The notes under the pieces: model-generated
Told to the model about the DNA's origin: nothing
Databases searched by the model: none
Seen by the model: only the letters and a program-made list of their open reading frames with translations
Shown: positions 33,814 through 43,004 of the stretch, piece by piece
How the letters are laid out: each line of letters opens with the position of its first letter
How positions within the stretch are numbered: the first letter of the stretch is position 1
Assembly (NCBI GenBank): GCA_015056205.1
Contig: SVGS01000007.1
Coordinates: forward strand, 1 to 64,000
From: Clostridiales bacterium
Lineage (GTDB): Bacteria > Bacillota > Clostridia > Christensenellales > Aristaeellaceae
DNA length: 64,000 nucleotides
Reading direction: 5' to 3'
Translations under genes and position numbers: made by a program

Positions 33814-36546
33814 TTATTCGCCGTCCACCACGGTGAAGCTGTCAGCGCTGCCGTCCTCCGGCGCGCTGCTGTCCGCCGGTGCGGCGCCGGTCTCGCCGGT
33901 CCCGCCGGTTTCCGCCGGCCCGGCCGTTTCCCCGTCCCCGCTCGCCCGGTTCAGGCTGTATAGGGTGGCCGGCTCGCTCCGCAGGTCCCGCAGCCCCAGA
34001 TGGTTCTCCGTCAGGTCGGAGATCCGGATGTTGCTCTCCAGGTGGCCGGCGTCGGGCCCCGTCTCCAGGCTGTAGCTGTTGGCCAGCCGGAAGGCGAGCT
34101 CCTCCCCGGCGAGGGTGCAGCTCCCGTCCTCCCGGAATTCCGCCTGCGTGTTCCCCTCCCGGTCCGTCCAGCTCCCCAGAATCAGGTAGCAGGGGGCTTT
34201 CAGCCGGTTGGCGGCCTGCCGGGATTCCGGCGCCGCGGCCCGGAAGTAGGGCAGGGCTTCGTATACCTTGCCGTCCCGGTACAGGGCGGCCCCCGCTTCG
34301 TATAGCGCCTGGGGATAGAGCGCCTTCAGCCCGGCATAGGCCTCGGGCAGGTCGTCCAGGTTCAGGCTCTCCAGCAGCGTCACCGCCAGGGCGTATTCCC
34401 CGTTGCGCATGGCCTCCCGGATGGCCCTGTCCCGCTCCCCGTAGTAGGCGTCGTATTGGGCCTTCGCCTTTTCTTCGGCATCCAGGTATTTGCCCGCCCG
34501 GGTGTAGTAGTCCGCCGCGGTCAGGGCCTCGTTCCGTTCGGCCGCGCTCTCCCCCAGGGTGTAGTACAGGCTCGCGATGGTTTCCTTCGCCTCGGCGTAG
34601 TCCCCCAGGGCCAGCAGCGCCTCCAGAATTTCCTTTGGGTCGCCGCCGTTCTCGGCCTGCGCCTTCAGCCGCAGCCAGGTCAGCCGCTTTTCCAGCGCCT
34701 CCCGCGCGGGCGTTTCGTCCATCTGGCGGATCACGTTCTCCGCTCCGGTCAGATCCCCCTGGTCCATTCGTTCCCGGGCCCAGGCTTCCCGGGCGGCTGC
34801 CAGCCGGTCCGCCGCGTCCTTCTCGTCCCCCGCCTGCTCCATCAGCCCGGCGGCGGTTTCCCATTCCTTCCGCTCCATGGCGGCCAGCCCGGCGCGGTAG
34901 GCGCTCCGCTTCCGCAGCGCGGCGGTGTCCTCGTATTCGTCCGGCACGGTGCTTAGCAGCTCCAGCGTGCGCAGGTATTCGGTGTCCGCGTAGCTTTTCA
35001 CGGCCAGGCTGTGCAGGCAGTACCAGCTCTTCTCCTGCGCCCCCGGATAGTCGGGTATGGAGGAATAAAGCGGCGCGGCCTTGGCGATGTCCCCTTCCGC
35101 CAGGGCGGCTTCCGCCTGGGCGTATACCATGGCCATGGCCTTTTCCCGGGCGTCGTCCCAGTCGGCCGCCAGCAGGTATTCCGCGGCCGCCCCGTCGGGA
35201 TCCCCGGCCTTTTCCAGCATCATGCCCTTCAGATAGTGGCATTTCAGGATCAGCGTCCGGCTGTCCTGATAGTTGATGATGCCGGTCAGCGCGGCGATGG
35301 CCTCGTCGTATGCCCCGTCCTCGATCAGCTGCAGCGCCGGCTCGTATACGCAGGCCGCCGCCAGGTCGGCCGCGCCCTCATAGCTCCCCAGTTCCAGAAA
35401 CTGTTCCCGGGCGATGGTGAATTCCTTGTTGTCCAGGTGCTCCTTCGCCTCGGCGAAAAGGCAGTCCTGCAGCAGCGCCTCCCGTCCGGGCGCCCCTTCC
35501 CGGGTCCGCGTTGCCCTCTCCCGGGCGCCGGCCCAGTCGCCGCCGTCCAGAAGGATCCGCGCGGCCTTGATCCCCGCCTCGTCCGCCAGGTCGGCCGCGT
35601 CCTCCCGGTCCCCGAGGGCCCGCAGGGCTTCGGCGGCGGCGTCCAGCTCCGCCGGATCCTCGCTCTCCCGCGCGGTTTTCCCGGCTTTCCGGAATCGGGT
35701 CTCCTTCAGCTGCGCCTCCGCGTTCCCGAAGGATCCCAGCGAGGTGTAGATGGCTTCCGCCTCCTCCAGCCGCCCTTCCTCCAGGGCCTGGTTCCCGCTT
35801 ACCAGCTGCAGCGCGGGCGCGGCGCCGAAAAACGCGCCGGCGGCCAGCCCGATCCCGGCCAGCCCGGCCAGGGCGGTGCGAATCCGCCGCTTCCGCCGGT
35901 CCCGGATTCGGTTGTATTCCTCTTCTCGGATCCGCTGCAGCCGCAGGGTGTCCTCCCGGGCGTTCCGGGTGTCCAGCTCCAGCCGCCGCTCCTTCTGGCT
36001 CAGCTGCAGCTCCACCGCCTCCCGGTTGTATCGGGTAAAGATCGTCTGTTTTTCCCGCCGGCACCGGGCGCAGTAGGCCTCCCGGTCGGAGTTGGGCCGT
36101 CCGCATACGCATACCCATAGCCCGTCCTGCTGGCTGGGAAAGCCGACCGCCGTTTCCCCGGCGATGTATTTCAGGGCCGTCAGCCCCTGGCTCACGGGCA
36201 GCTGGTTGGGAATGTATTCGATCTCCGCGGCAGGATCCCGGCGCCATACGGCGTTGTCCGCGAACCATACCTTCTCGATCACCGCCTCCGCGCTCCGGGC
36301 GTCCGGATCCGCGGTGCAGGGAATCATCATGGTAAAGGTGGAGTGGGGCCGCCCGTTCAGCGCCCGCGCCCGGTATACTACCTTTTCCCGCTCCTCCCCG
36401 GCGGCTCCCCGCAGCCGCAGCGTCGCCTCGGCGGAGGAGATTACCCGGTCGCTTAGGTTGTATAGCAGCAGCCCGGCCGCCGGTATCTCCTCCGTCGGCA
36501 GCTCTGTCCGGAATATCTCCGCGGGACAGGTCAGATCGATCGTCAC
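33814..36546 (-). CDS. Membrane-anchored zinc-ribbon/TPR-repeat protein
   Basis: I do not recognise a named family. The 910-residue protein has an N-terminal all-beta-looking region (1-120), a zinc ribbon (Cys146, 148, 159, 162), a charged coiled-coil-like stretch (180-222), one membrane helix (223-249) and then about 20 TPR/Sel1-like units (250-770) rich in the patterns EEAEAIYTSLG and FGNAEAQ. A beta-rich segment follows (770-860), and the end is an acidic Gly/Thr/Glu/Ser tail. The N-terminal part would be cytoplasmic and the repeats outside, which suggests a scaffold for envelope complexes. The start is GTG (GGGAGG eight bases upstream). The gene is GC-rich with heavy C- and G-ending codons. 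Confidence 0.7.
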   Translation of the reverse strand: MTIDLTCPAEIFRTELPTEEIPAAGLLLYNLSDRVISSAEATLRLRGAAGEEREKVVYRARALNGRPHSTFTMMIPCTADPDARSAEAVIEKVWFADNAVWRRDPAAEIEYIPNQLPVSQGLTALKYIAGETAVGFPSQQDGLWVCVCGRPNSDREAYCARCRREKQTIFTRYNREAVELQLSQKERRLELDTRNAREDTLRLQRIREEEYNRIRDRRKRRIRTALAGLAGIGLAAGAFFGAAPALQLVSGNQALEEGRLEEAEAIYTSLGSFGNAEAQLKETRFRKAGKTARESEDPAELDAAAEALRALGDREDAADLADEAGIKAARILLDGGDWAGARERATRTREGAPGREALLQDCLFAEAKEHLDNKEFTIAREQFLELGSYEGAADLAAACVYEPALQLIEDGAYDEAIAALTGIINYQDSRTLILKCHYLKGMMLEKAGDPDGAAAEYLLAADWDDAREKAMAMVYAQAEAALAEGDIAKAAPLYSSIPDYPGAQEKSWYCLHSLAVKSYADTEYLRTLELLSTVPDEYEDTAALRKRSAYRAGLAAMERKEWETAAGLMEQAGDEKDAADRLAAAREAWARERMDQGDLTGAENVIRQMDETPAREALEKRLTWLRLKAQAENGGDPKEILEALLALGDYAEAKETIASLYYTLGESAAERNEALTAADYYTRAGKYLDAEEKAKAQYDAYYGERDRAIREAMRNGEYALAVTLLESLNLDDLPEAYAGLKALYPQALYEAGAALYRDGKVYEALPYFRAAAPESRQAANRLKAPCYLILGSWTDREGNTQAEFREDGSCTLAGEELAFRLANSYSLETGPDAGHLESNIRISDLTENHLGLRDLRSEPATLYSLNRASGDGETAGPAETGGTGETGAAPADSSAPEDGSADSFTVVDGE

Positions 36547-36690
36547 TTCTTCTCCCTCCCGGCCTTCCCGGCCGCTGTCAACCCTTTCCTGATCGTTTGC
36601 CGGGCTTCATCGGATGAATGATTTCGGCCGCTGATAAATCCTTTCGGGATGAATAACCCTGTGGATGAATCATCCCACGCAGGATGAATA
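36547..36690. other. Intergenic region with GGATGAAT repeats
   Basis: No gene is seen. GGATGAAT or close variants (TCGGATGAATG, GGGATGAATAA, TGGATGAATCA, AGGATGAATAT) occur four times between 36612 and 36690. It could hold part of the promoter of the minus-strand gene at 33814, but no convincing one was found. Confidence 0.35.
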
Positions 36691-37911
36691 TTATTCGGTC
36701 ACAACCATCAGATAGAGGCTCGTCATCATGGCCCCTTCGTATCCCATCTTCATCTGGATTTCCCGCCCGTCGCTCATCAGGGTGGCGTAGGTCAGGCTCA
36801 TCCCGTCGTCCCCGGCGTAGTCCGCCATGCCGTAGGGCGCCTTTCCCGCCTCGCCGTACAGCAGCTCCGTCACGCCGTCGGTCTCGTTCTCCCCGTGGCG
36901 GAAGCGGTTCATGTCTTCGTACAGGGCGTCCCCCAGCCGCACGGCCCGGGGCCCTTCCAGATCCTCTCCCGTAATGTCGAAGCTCAGCAGCTGCGGGTGG
37001 CTTCCGTCCGCCTCGCAGGTGTATACCGCCTCGTATCCGTCCCCGGCGACGCGGATCGCCCAGGAGTTTTCATCCCATGCCTCCGGCCCGAAGATGTCCG
37101 GGTTTCCGGGCAGCTCTTCCGGCAGTCCGCCGTCCAGGTTGAAAGCCCCGAAGTGCAGATCCTCCGGCCCGAAGGCGGTCAGATCCGTCCCCGTGGCGGA
37201 GGTGGGAACCCGGCGGTATCCGCCCTCGCCGATCAGGCTGCGGATCTCCTGATATAGCTCGTTCCTCAGGCTCGCGTCCGCCAGCCCGGCGGCGCCCAGC
37301 CCGGTGGCCTGAATCTCGCTCACCATGCCGCTCTGCAGGTGGTAGGTCAGCCGGGCCAGCCGGTACTGCTCCCCTTCCTTCTCCGCGGATCCGTAGATGA
37401 TCTGGCGCAGCCGCTGTCCGTCCCGCACGATCATGCCGTAGCGGAAGCTGCCCTCCCCGTCGTCGGCCAGATACAGAATCGCGGCGTTCCGGGTGCCGTT
37501 CATCTCCGGGTTTCCGTTCGGATATTGGGCCAGCACTTCCTCCGTGCTGCTGTCGATGCCGGTTCCCCGCATCAGGAGGTCCCTGCCGGCCTGAATGGAA
37601 AAAGCCTGAATCTCCGTCTCCGCGGTCATCTCCGTCCGGTCGCAGTAAAGGCTCGCGAACTCGTACCGCATCAGGATGCCGTCCTCGTATCGGGCGTCCT
37701 CTCCGGCGGGATCGTTCAGGGGAGCGGCGCCCAGCGCCAGGGTTTTCAGCTGTTCCGCCAGCGCGGCGATCTCGGCAGAGCCCGGCGCGCCGCTCAGATC
37801 GACGGGCGGAGCGGGGGTCGCGGCGGGTGTCGCGGCGTCGCTCGCCAGGGCGAAGCCCCCCAGGCTCAGCGTCAGCATGACGGCCAGCAGGATTCCCATG
37901 ATTCTTTTCAT
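36691..37911 (-). CDS. Secreted protein of unknown function
   Basis: I do not recognise the family. The 406-residue protein starts with a signal peptide (MKRIMGILLAVMLTLSLGG core, cleavage near ALASDA), with no lipobox Cys. A Pro/Ala/Thr linker (TPAATPAPP) precedes a globular domain with several TGxD-type loops and few Cys residues (SLYCDRTE, YTCEADG). The start is ATG 37911 with GGGAGAA upstream. It precedes the TPR-protein gene by 143 bp on the same strand; both may be envelope proteins. Confidence 0.65.
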   Translation of the reverse strand: MKRIMGILLAVMLTLSLGGFALASDAATPAATPAPPVDLSGAPGSAEIAALAEQLKTLALGAAPLNDPAGEDARYEDGILMRYEFASLYCDRTEMTAETEIQAFSIQAGRDLLMRGTGIDSSTEEVLAQYPNGNPEMNGTRNAAILYLADDGEGSFRYGMIVRDGQRLRQIIYGSAEKEGEQYRLARLTYHLQSGMVSEIQATGLGAAGLADASLRNELYQEIRSLIGEGGYRRVPTSATGTDLTAFGPEDLHFGAFNLDGGLPEELPGNPDIFGPEAWDENSWAIRVAGDGYEAVYTCEADGSHPQLLSFDITGEDLEGPRAVRLGDALYEDMNRFRHGENETDGVTELLYGEAGKAPYGMADYAGDDGMSLTYATLMSDGREIQMKMGYEGAMMTSLYLMVVTE

Positions 37912-37978
37912 GACAGCGGTTCTCCCTTCGATCCCTTCCGGTTCCGGCCCGGATTGAAATTTCCCCATAATCCTGTCA

Positions 37979-38008
37979 ATTATATCACATCTCTTCGCCC
38001 CGTGACAA
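37979..38008 (-). promoter_or_regulatory. Promoter of the secreted-protein gene
   Basis: On the minus strand: -35 TTGTCA (38003-38008), 18-bp spacer, perfect -10 TATAAT (37979-37984). Confidence 0.55.
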
Positions 38009-38118
38009 TCGTTTCCCCGCCGCGCCGTCCGCTGCGTCATTTTCTCCGCACCATCCGCCCTGCGCTGTTCGGGATTCCCTCCTACTATATCTGGGGGATA
38101 CCCGCCCCTCGTTTCTTC

Positions 38119-38127
38119 TGGTATAAT
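38119..38127 (+). promoter_or_regulatory. Extended -10 promoter of the Ser/Pro-rich protein gene
   Basis: TGGTATAAT is an extended -10 with perfect hexamer (38122-38127). The -35 region is weak. The start codon is about 90 bp downstream. Confidence 0.55.
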
Positions 38128-38214
38128 GACCCGGAAGAGAGAAAACAGAAGAATAACCGATAAACCGAAAAAACATAATGCAATCGCGAAATGATCGGAC
38201 GGGGAGGATCTTCC

Positions 38215-39357
38215 ATGAAAAAAACGAAACGTTCGCCGGCATTCTTCCAGCGGACGGTCCTTCGAAAGTCGCTGCGGGCGACATTGCGAACATCGCTGCG
38301 GACGGCGTTGCTGCTGGCGCTGCAGGCAGTGTTCCTGGGCGTGCTCCTGGCCGGCTCCGCCGTTGCGGATGAATGCCTCTGCAAGGTGGGGGCGGTGACC
38401 CTGGAGGAGTGCCGGGCGGAGGGTGGCTATCCTCCGACGGAATCCTCCCCGGGCCGGGAGCCGGATCTTTTCTGCCCGTATTGCGGGGATCTGGTTCGCG
38501 CCGGGGCGGAAATTCCGCCGCTGGCTTCCAGCTGGAATGAGGAGGAACCCATTCTGCCTCCCGAACCTGAACCCGAGCCGGAACCAGAACCCGAACCTGA
38601 GCCCGAACCGGAGCCGGAGCCTGAACCCGCGCCGCCCCCGCGGGATCCCGATCCCGCCCCCTCATCCGGCGGTTCTTCCGGCGGCTCCTCATCCTCCGGC
38701 TCCTCCTCTGGTTCTTCCGGCCGGTCGGCCTCGGAATCCCCGGTGCTCCCGCCCTCTGCGTCGGAACCGGCGTACTCCTCCGGTTCCTCGTCCTCCGGTG
38801 GCTCCTCTTCCTCTTCCGGCTCCTCTTCCGGCCGTTCTTCCTCCGGCTCTTCGTCCTCTTCCGGCCGGTCGGCCTCGGAATCCCCGGTGCTCCCGCCCTC
38901 CGCGTCGGAACCGGAATCTTCCTCCGGCACCTCCGGCCGTCCCTGGTCCTCTTCCGGCTCCTCCGGCTGGTCCTCCTCGGAATCCCCGGTGCTTCCGCCC
39001 TCCGTTTCGGAGCCGTCGGACAGCGGCCTCTCCCTCCCGCCCGTTCCCGCCTGGACGGAGACGAATCAGGAGGAATACGCCCCGGTGGTCACCTATGAGG
39101 CGGAGCTTCCGCCCCCCGCCCCGGCGATCCGGCCTTCCGATCCGGAGCCTTCGGCGAATCCCTCCGGCTCCTCCCGCTCCTCTTCCTCCGGTTCCGCGGG
39201 CCGCTCCGGCAGCTTGTCCGCCCTTTTCCCGTATCGCCGCTTTCTCCTGGCGCCGCAAAATCTGGTCTTTCCCCGGGCGGGGCTCCTTCGCTGGTCCTCC
39301 CGTCAGCAGCCGGATAAAGGGGGCCTTTTCGGCTCCTTCTTCACCCGGGATCCCTGA
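38215..39357 (+). CDS. Secreted Ser/Pro/Glu-rich repeat protein
   Basis: The 380-residue protein begins with a basic and then hydrophobic signal sequence (TALLLALQAVFLGVLLAGSA). A short Cys-containing domain follows (CLCK, EEC, FCPYCGD), perhaps a zinc or disulfide site. Then come a run of Glu-Pro dipeptides (coding bases about 38566-38635) and a Ser/Gly stretch with three copies of an SESPVLPPS-SEP motif (38719-38770, 38863-38914, 38965-39015). The end is basic and aromatic (FPYRRFLLAPQNLVF). It looks like a surface stalk protein, possibly glycosylated; no LPxTG signal is seen. The ATG at 38215 has GGGGAGGA seven bases upstream. Confidence 0.65.
   Translation: MKKTKRSPAFFQRTVLRKSLRATLRTSLRTALLLALQAVFLGVLLAGSAVADECLCKVGAVTLEECRAEGGYPPTESSPGREPDLFCPYCGDLVRAGAEIPPLASSWNEEEPILPPEPEPEPEPEPEPEPEPEPEPEPAPPPRDPDPAPSSGGSSGGSSSSGSSSGSSGRSASESPVLPPSASEPAYSSGSSSSGGSSSSSGSSSGRSSSGSSSSSGRSASESPVLPPSASEPESSSGTSGRPWSSSGSSGWSSSESPVLPPSVSEPSDSGLSLPPVPAWTETNQEEYAPVVTYEAELPPPAPAIRPSDPEPSANPSGSSRSSSSGSAGRSGSLSALFPYRRFLLAPQNLVFPRAGLLRWSSRQQPDKGGLFGSFFTRDP
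38719..39015 (+). repeat. Three imperfect 52-bp coding repeats
   Basis: Copies at 38719-38770, 38863-38914 and 38965-39015 encode the SESPVLPPS-SEP motif and match closely at the DNA level; the first two are almost identical. They are 144 and 102 bases apart, with Ser-rich sequence between them. Confidence 0.8.
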
Positions 39358-39567
39358 TCCGAATCCGGCAGTTGACCCGCTATTCCATAATCAGCCCGCC
39401 GCCTGCCGTCCTGCGATCGTCCGCTGTCCCTCTGTTTCCCCAAATTCGTCCTGTCATCTGCCGCCGCCCACTGCTCCACCATTCCCGCGCCGCAATGAGC
39501 CCAATGAGCCCAATGAACAGGTACAATGAACGCCATCTGACGCCTCTGGCGAATTATTACAAATTAG
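39358..39567. other. Intergenic region, no gene seen
   Basis: No convincing frame, RNA gene or strong promoter is seen between the end of the Ser/Pro-rich gene and the consensus promoter at 39568. A short direct repeat CCCAATGAG occurs near 39502. Confidence 0.4.
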
Positions 39568-39596
39568 TTGACAAATATTACCTCACTTGTTATAAT
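39568..39596 (+). promoter_or_regulatory. Consensus sigma-70 promoter upstream of rny
   Basis: Perfect -35 TTGACA (39568-39573), 17-bp spacer and perfect -10 TATAAT (39591-39596), the best promoter match in the window. Transcription would start near 39603. Confidence 0.85.
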
Positions 39597-39602
39597 TAAT
39601 CT

Positions 39603-39829
39603 GTTCGGCTGTGTGGGGTGTTCCCCCGCTGCTGTTGTCGATAGAGTTTTCCCAATTGCTCCGCGATTCATTCGCGATCTGTTTTCGGGCGCCGCCTGGC
39701 GGTGAACCGCATAGTTTTCCACGGACAGGGGGTTTTCTGCCCTTTTCCGCGGAAGAGATGGTATCCCGGGATTTCCTCCTTCGGAGCAGCGTACAGCCGT
39801 GCGAAGCGTAGCTTTTCGCACGGTTTTTT
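39603..39829 (+). ncRNA. Candidate structured RNA or leader upstream of rny
   Basis: A consensus promoter, about 227 nt without a credible protein frame, and an intrinsic terminator mark a discrete transcript. The ends pair: CGGCTGT (39606-39612) with ACAGCCG (39793-39799), and CGCTG (39627-39631) with CAGCG (39787-39791). Short hairpins sit inside: GGGG-TGTT-CCCC (39615-39626), CGCGA-TTCAT-TCGCG (near 39661) and CTCC-TTC-GGAG (39776-39786). The rod-like closed layout recalls 6S RNA, but I do not recognise its conserved sequence. It could also be a regulatory leader of rny, with the terminator acting as an attenuator. Confidence 0.5.
39797..39829 (+). terminator. Intrinsic terminator before rny
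   Basis: CCGTGCGAA (39797-39805) pairs with TTCGCACGG (39815-39823), followed by TTTTTT. It lies 85 bp before the rny start and ends the candidate RNA. Confidence 0.85.
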
Positions 39830-39913
39830 GCCGTTCACGGAGCATTGGCCTCCGTTTCAGTGGATGTTGGACCCGGTGAAGAAAAAAACGGAAGAGAGAA
39901 AGGGAGGGGAGCC

Positions 39914-41497
39914 ATGAATGCGATTGTAGTGATTTTGATCGCTCTGGCGACCGCGGCCGTCGGCGGTCTGGTGGGATACACCTGGCGGAAGAACTACACG
40001 GAAAAGAAAATCGAGCGGACCGAGGAATATGCCAAGCGCCTTTATGACGATGCGGTGCATAAGGCGGAGGAATATAAGAAGGAAAAGGTGCTGGAGGCCA
40101 AGGAGGAAATCCTGAAGGCGAAGGCGGAAAACGACCGGGAGCGGGCGGAGAACGAGCGGGAAATGCGCGAGCGCCGCAATGAGGTGCAGAAGAACGAGCG
40201 CCGCCTGATTCAGCGGGAGGAAACCCTGGATAAAAAGGCGAACAATCTGGAGTCCCGGGAGGAGAACCTGAATAACCGGGCCCAGGAGCTGGCTCGCCAG
40301 AGCGAGGAGCTGGAGAAGTACCGTCAGGAAATCGATGCCCTGAAGGAAAAGCAGCTCCAGGAGCTGGAGCGGGTGGCCGCCCTCTCGAAGGAGGAAGCGA
40401 AGCAGATCGTCATCGACCGGGTGCAGAAGGAAGCCTTCCATGATGCCGCCGCCATGGTCCGGGATATGGAGACCCAGGCGAAGGAAGAGGGCGAAAAGAA
40501 GGCCCGGAATATTATCGCCATGGCCATCCAGAAGTGCGCCGCCGATCATGTGGCGGAGACCACGGTCAGCGTCATCAACCTGCCCAATGATGATATGAAG
40601 GGCCGCATTATCGGCCGCGAGGGCCGGAATATCCGGGCGCTGGAAACGGCGACCGGCGTGGATCTGATTATTGATGATACGCCGGAGGCGGTCATCGTTT
40701 CCGCCTTCGATCCCGTCCGCCGCGAGGTGGCCCGGGTGGCGGTGGAAAAGCTGATCATGGATGGGCGTATTCATCCCGCCCGCATTGAGGAGATGGTGGA
40801 AAAGGCCCGGAAGGAAGTGGATAATCAGATCCGCGAAGCCGGGGAAAACGCGATCTTCGAAACCAATCAGCATGGTATTCATCATGAGCTGGTCAAGCTC
40901 CTGGGCCGCCTGAAGTATCGGACCAGCTATGGCCAGAATGTGCTGAAGCATTCGATCGAGGTCAGCCATCTGGCGGGCCTGATGGCGGCGGAGCTGGGCG
41001 CGGATGTCCAGCTGTGCAAGCGGGCCGGCCTGCTCCATGATATCGGCAAGGCCGTGGATCATGAGAGCGAGGGCACCCATGTCACCCTGGGCGCCGAGCT
41101 GGCCCGGAAGTATCATGAGAATCCCGAAGTGGTCCATTGCATCATGGCCCATCATAATGATGTGGATCCCCAGACGGTCGAGGCGGTCCTGATTCAGGCC
41201 GCGGATGCGATTTCCGCCGCCCGTCCCGGCGCCCGCCGCGAAAGCCTGGAAAATTATATCAAGCGGCTCGAAAAGCTGGAGGAGATCGCGAACTCCTTCG
41301 ATGGTGTGGATAAGTGCTATGCGATCCAGTCCGGCCGCGAGGTGCGGATCATGGTCAAGCCCGAGGATGTCAATGATGACGGCATCAAGGTCATGGCCCG
41401 GGAGATCGCCAAGCGGATCGAGGAGCAGATGGAGTATCCCGGCCAGATCCGGGTCAATGTCATCCGCGAAACCCGCAGCACCGAATACGCCAAATAA
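39914..41497 (+). CDS. rny: Ribonuclease Y
   Basis: RNase Y is a membrane-anchored endonuclease that starts mRNA decay in many Bacillota. The 527-residue protein has an N-terminal membrane helix ([20 protein letters not shown]), a long charged coiled coil (about 25-200), a KH RNA-binding domain ([20 protein letters not shown]) and an HD domain with [11 protein letters not shown] chose the ATG at 39914 because AGGGAGGGGAGCC precedes it; an upstream in-frame ATG at 39845 gives an uncharacteristic extension. The candidate RNA and terminator in front suggest controlled readthrough. Confidence 0.95.
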   Translation: MNAIVVILIALATAAVGGLVGYTWRKNYTEKKIERTEEYAKRLYDDAVHKAEEYKKEKVLEAKEEILKAKAENDRERAENEREMRERRNEVQKNERRLIQREETLDKKANNLESREENLNNRAQELARQSEELEKYRQEIDALKEKQLQELERVAALSKEEAKQIVIDRVQKEAFHDAAAMVRDMETQAKEEGEKKARNIIAMAIQKCAADHVAETTVSVINLPNDDMKGRIIGREGRNIRALETATGVDLIIDDTPEAVIVSAFDPVRREVARVAVEKLIMDGRIHPARIEEMVEKARKEVDNQIREAGENAIFETNQHGIHHELVKLLGRLKYRTSYGQNVLKHSIEVSHLAGLMAAELGADVQLCKRAGLLHDIGKAVDHESEGTHVTLGAELARKYHENPEVVHCIMAHHNDVDPQTVEAVLIQAADAISAARPGARRESLENYIKRLEKLEEIANSFDGVDKCYAIQSGREVRIMVKPEDVNDDGIKVMAREIAKRIEEQMEYPGQIRVNVIRETRSTEYAK

Positions 41498-41513
41498 TTA
41501 CCCCGCGGATAAA

Positions 41514-41544
41514 GAAGAGCCCCGGCCGTCGGCCGGGGCTCTTC
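41514..41544. terminator. Strong hairpin between rny and asnS
   Basis: GAAGAGCCCCGGCC pairs perfectly with GGCCGGGGCTCTTC around GTC. It lies between two convergent genes. Only the minus-strand side has a T-rich tail (TCTTTATCC), so it fits asnS termination best. Confidence 0.7.
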
Positions 41545-41568
41545 CGTACTTCGCGCAATCGTCTTTTT

Positions 41569-42948
41569 TCAGAATTCGCAGTTCATGGGCGTCCGGGCGT
41601 AGGGAATCACGTCCCGGATGTTTTCGACGCCGGTCAGATAGATCAGCAGCCGCTCGAATCCCATGCCGAATCCCGCGTGGGTGCATCCGCCGAATTTCCG
41701 CAGGTTCACGTACCAGTACATCTCCTCCTTGGAGATGCCCAGCTCGTCCATCCGTTCCGTCAGCTTCTCCATCCGGTCCTCGCGCTGGCTGCCGCCCATC
41801 AGCTCCCCGGCGCCGGGCACCAGCAGGTCCACGGCGCTGACGGTCTTCCCGTCGTCGTTCTGATACATGTAGAAGGCCTTGATTTCCTTCGGCCAGTCGT
41901 ATACGAATACAGGACTGTGGAAATATTCTTCCGTCAGGTATTTCTCGTGCTCCTTGGCGGTGTCCCCGCCGTACTGGGGCTCAAATTTGAATTCCGTGCC
42001 GTTCTCCATCGCCTTCCGCAGAATGGTGATGGCCTCCTCGTGGGTGATCCGGGCGCATTGGCTGGTCAGCAGCGCCTTCAGCTTGTCGGTCAGCCCGCCG
42101 CCGCTGAATTTGTCCAGGAAGGCCAGCTCGTCCGGGCATTTCTCCAGCACGGTCCCCACGATCGCCTTCAGGAAGTCCTCCTCGATGTCCATCAGCTGGT
42201 TCAGATCGCAGAAGGCGATCTCCGGCTCGATCATCCAGAATTCCGCCGCGTGGGTCTTGGTGTTGCTGTTCTCCGCCCGGAAGGTGGGCCCGAAGGTGTA
42301 GATGCGGGAAAAAGCCATGGCGAAGGTCTCGCCCTCCAGCTGGCCGGTCACGGCCAGGCTCGTGTTCTTCCCGAAGAAGTCCTCCTGCCCGGCCGCCCGC
42401 TCCTCGGGCGTCAGGGTGGTCACGGTAAAGGTGTTGCCCGCGCCCTCCGCGTCGTTCCCGGTGATCAGGGGCGTGTGTACGTATACGTATCCCCGGTCCT
42501 GGAAGTAGGTGTGTATGGCCATCGCCGCCACGCTCCGCACCCGGAATACGGCCTGGAAGAGCCGTGTCCGAGGCCGCAGATACGCGATCTCCCGCAGATA
42601 TTCGAGGCTGTGCTTCTTCGGCTGCAGCGGATAGTCCTCGGGGCAGTCGCCCTCGAGCACGATGGCGGAGGCCTGAATCTCCGGCGTCTCCGGATCCTTG
42701 TAGCTGGGCACCACCGTCCCCGTCACCTGCACGGCGGCGCCCACGTGCAGCGCCTGAATCTTCTCGAAGTCGGCGATGTTCTGGTCGTATACCACCTGCG
42801 GGTTCTTGAAGCACATCCCGTCAAAGAAGTCGATGAACCCCATGTTCTTCTGTTTCCGGTGGTTCCGGATCCATCCCCGCAGGGTCACTTCGGTCCCCTG
42901 CAGCGAGGCCAGCTGTTCCTTCAGTTCCCGGGTGGTGAGTGTTTTCAT
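41569..42948 (-). CDS. asnS: Asparaginyl-tRNA synthetase
   Basis: This class IIb synthetase charges tRNA-Asn. The 459-residue protein has an OB-fold tRNA-binding domain (VTLRGWIRNHRKQKNMGFID), motif 2 (FRAENSNTKTHAAEFWMIE) and motif 3 (GFGMGFERLLIYL). The ENSNTKTHAAEF sequence is characteristic of AsnRS rather than AspRS. Length is normal for the family. GGAGG lies before the ATG. Confidence 0.95.
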   Translation of the reverse strand: MKTLTTRELKEQLASLQGTEVTLRGWIRNHRKQKNMGFIDFFDGMCFKNPQVVYDQNIADFEKIQALHVGAAVQVTGTVVPSYKDPETPEIQASAIVLEGDCPEDYPLQPKKHSLEYLREIAYLRPRTRLFQAVFRVRSVAAMAIHTYFQDRGYVYVHTPLITGNDAEGAGNTFTVTTLTPEERAAGQEDFFGKNTSLAVTGQLEGETFAMAFSRIYTFGPTFRAENSNTKTHAAEFWMIEPEIAFCDLNQLMDIEEDFLKAIVGTVLEKCPDELAFLDKFSGGGLTDKLKALLTSQCARITHEEAITILRKAMENGTEFKFEPQYGGDTAKEHEKYLTEEYFHSPVFVYDWPKEIKAFYMYQNDDGKTVSAVDLLVPGAGELMGGSQREDRMEKLTERMDELGISKEEMYWYVNLRKFGGCTHAGFGMGFERLLIYLTGVENIRDVIPYARTPMNCEF

Positions 42949-43004
42949 GAAAACGGTCCTCCAGTTCGTTTGGAATGCTTCGCGCCAATTCTACCACAAT
43001 CGGC

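Noticed and set aside
38566-39015. Repeated DNA in the Ser/Pro-rich gene considered as CRISPR.
   Set aside because: The repeats are in frame, of coding type, with uneven spacing and no unique spacers.
39688-39716. GGCGGTGAACCGC in the rny leader looks a little like the T-box motif GGTGGNACCGCG.
   Set aside because: It forms its own hairpin-like palindrome, is about 80 nt away from the terminator with no T-box antiterminator seen, and the downstream gene is not a synthetase or amino-acid gene.
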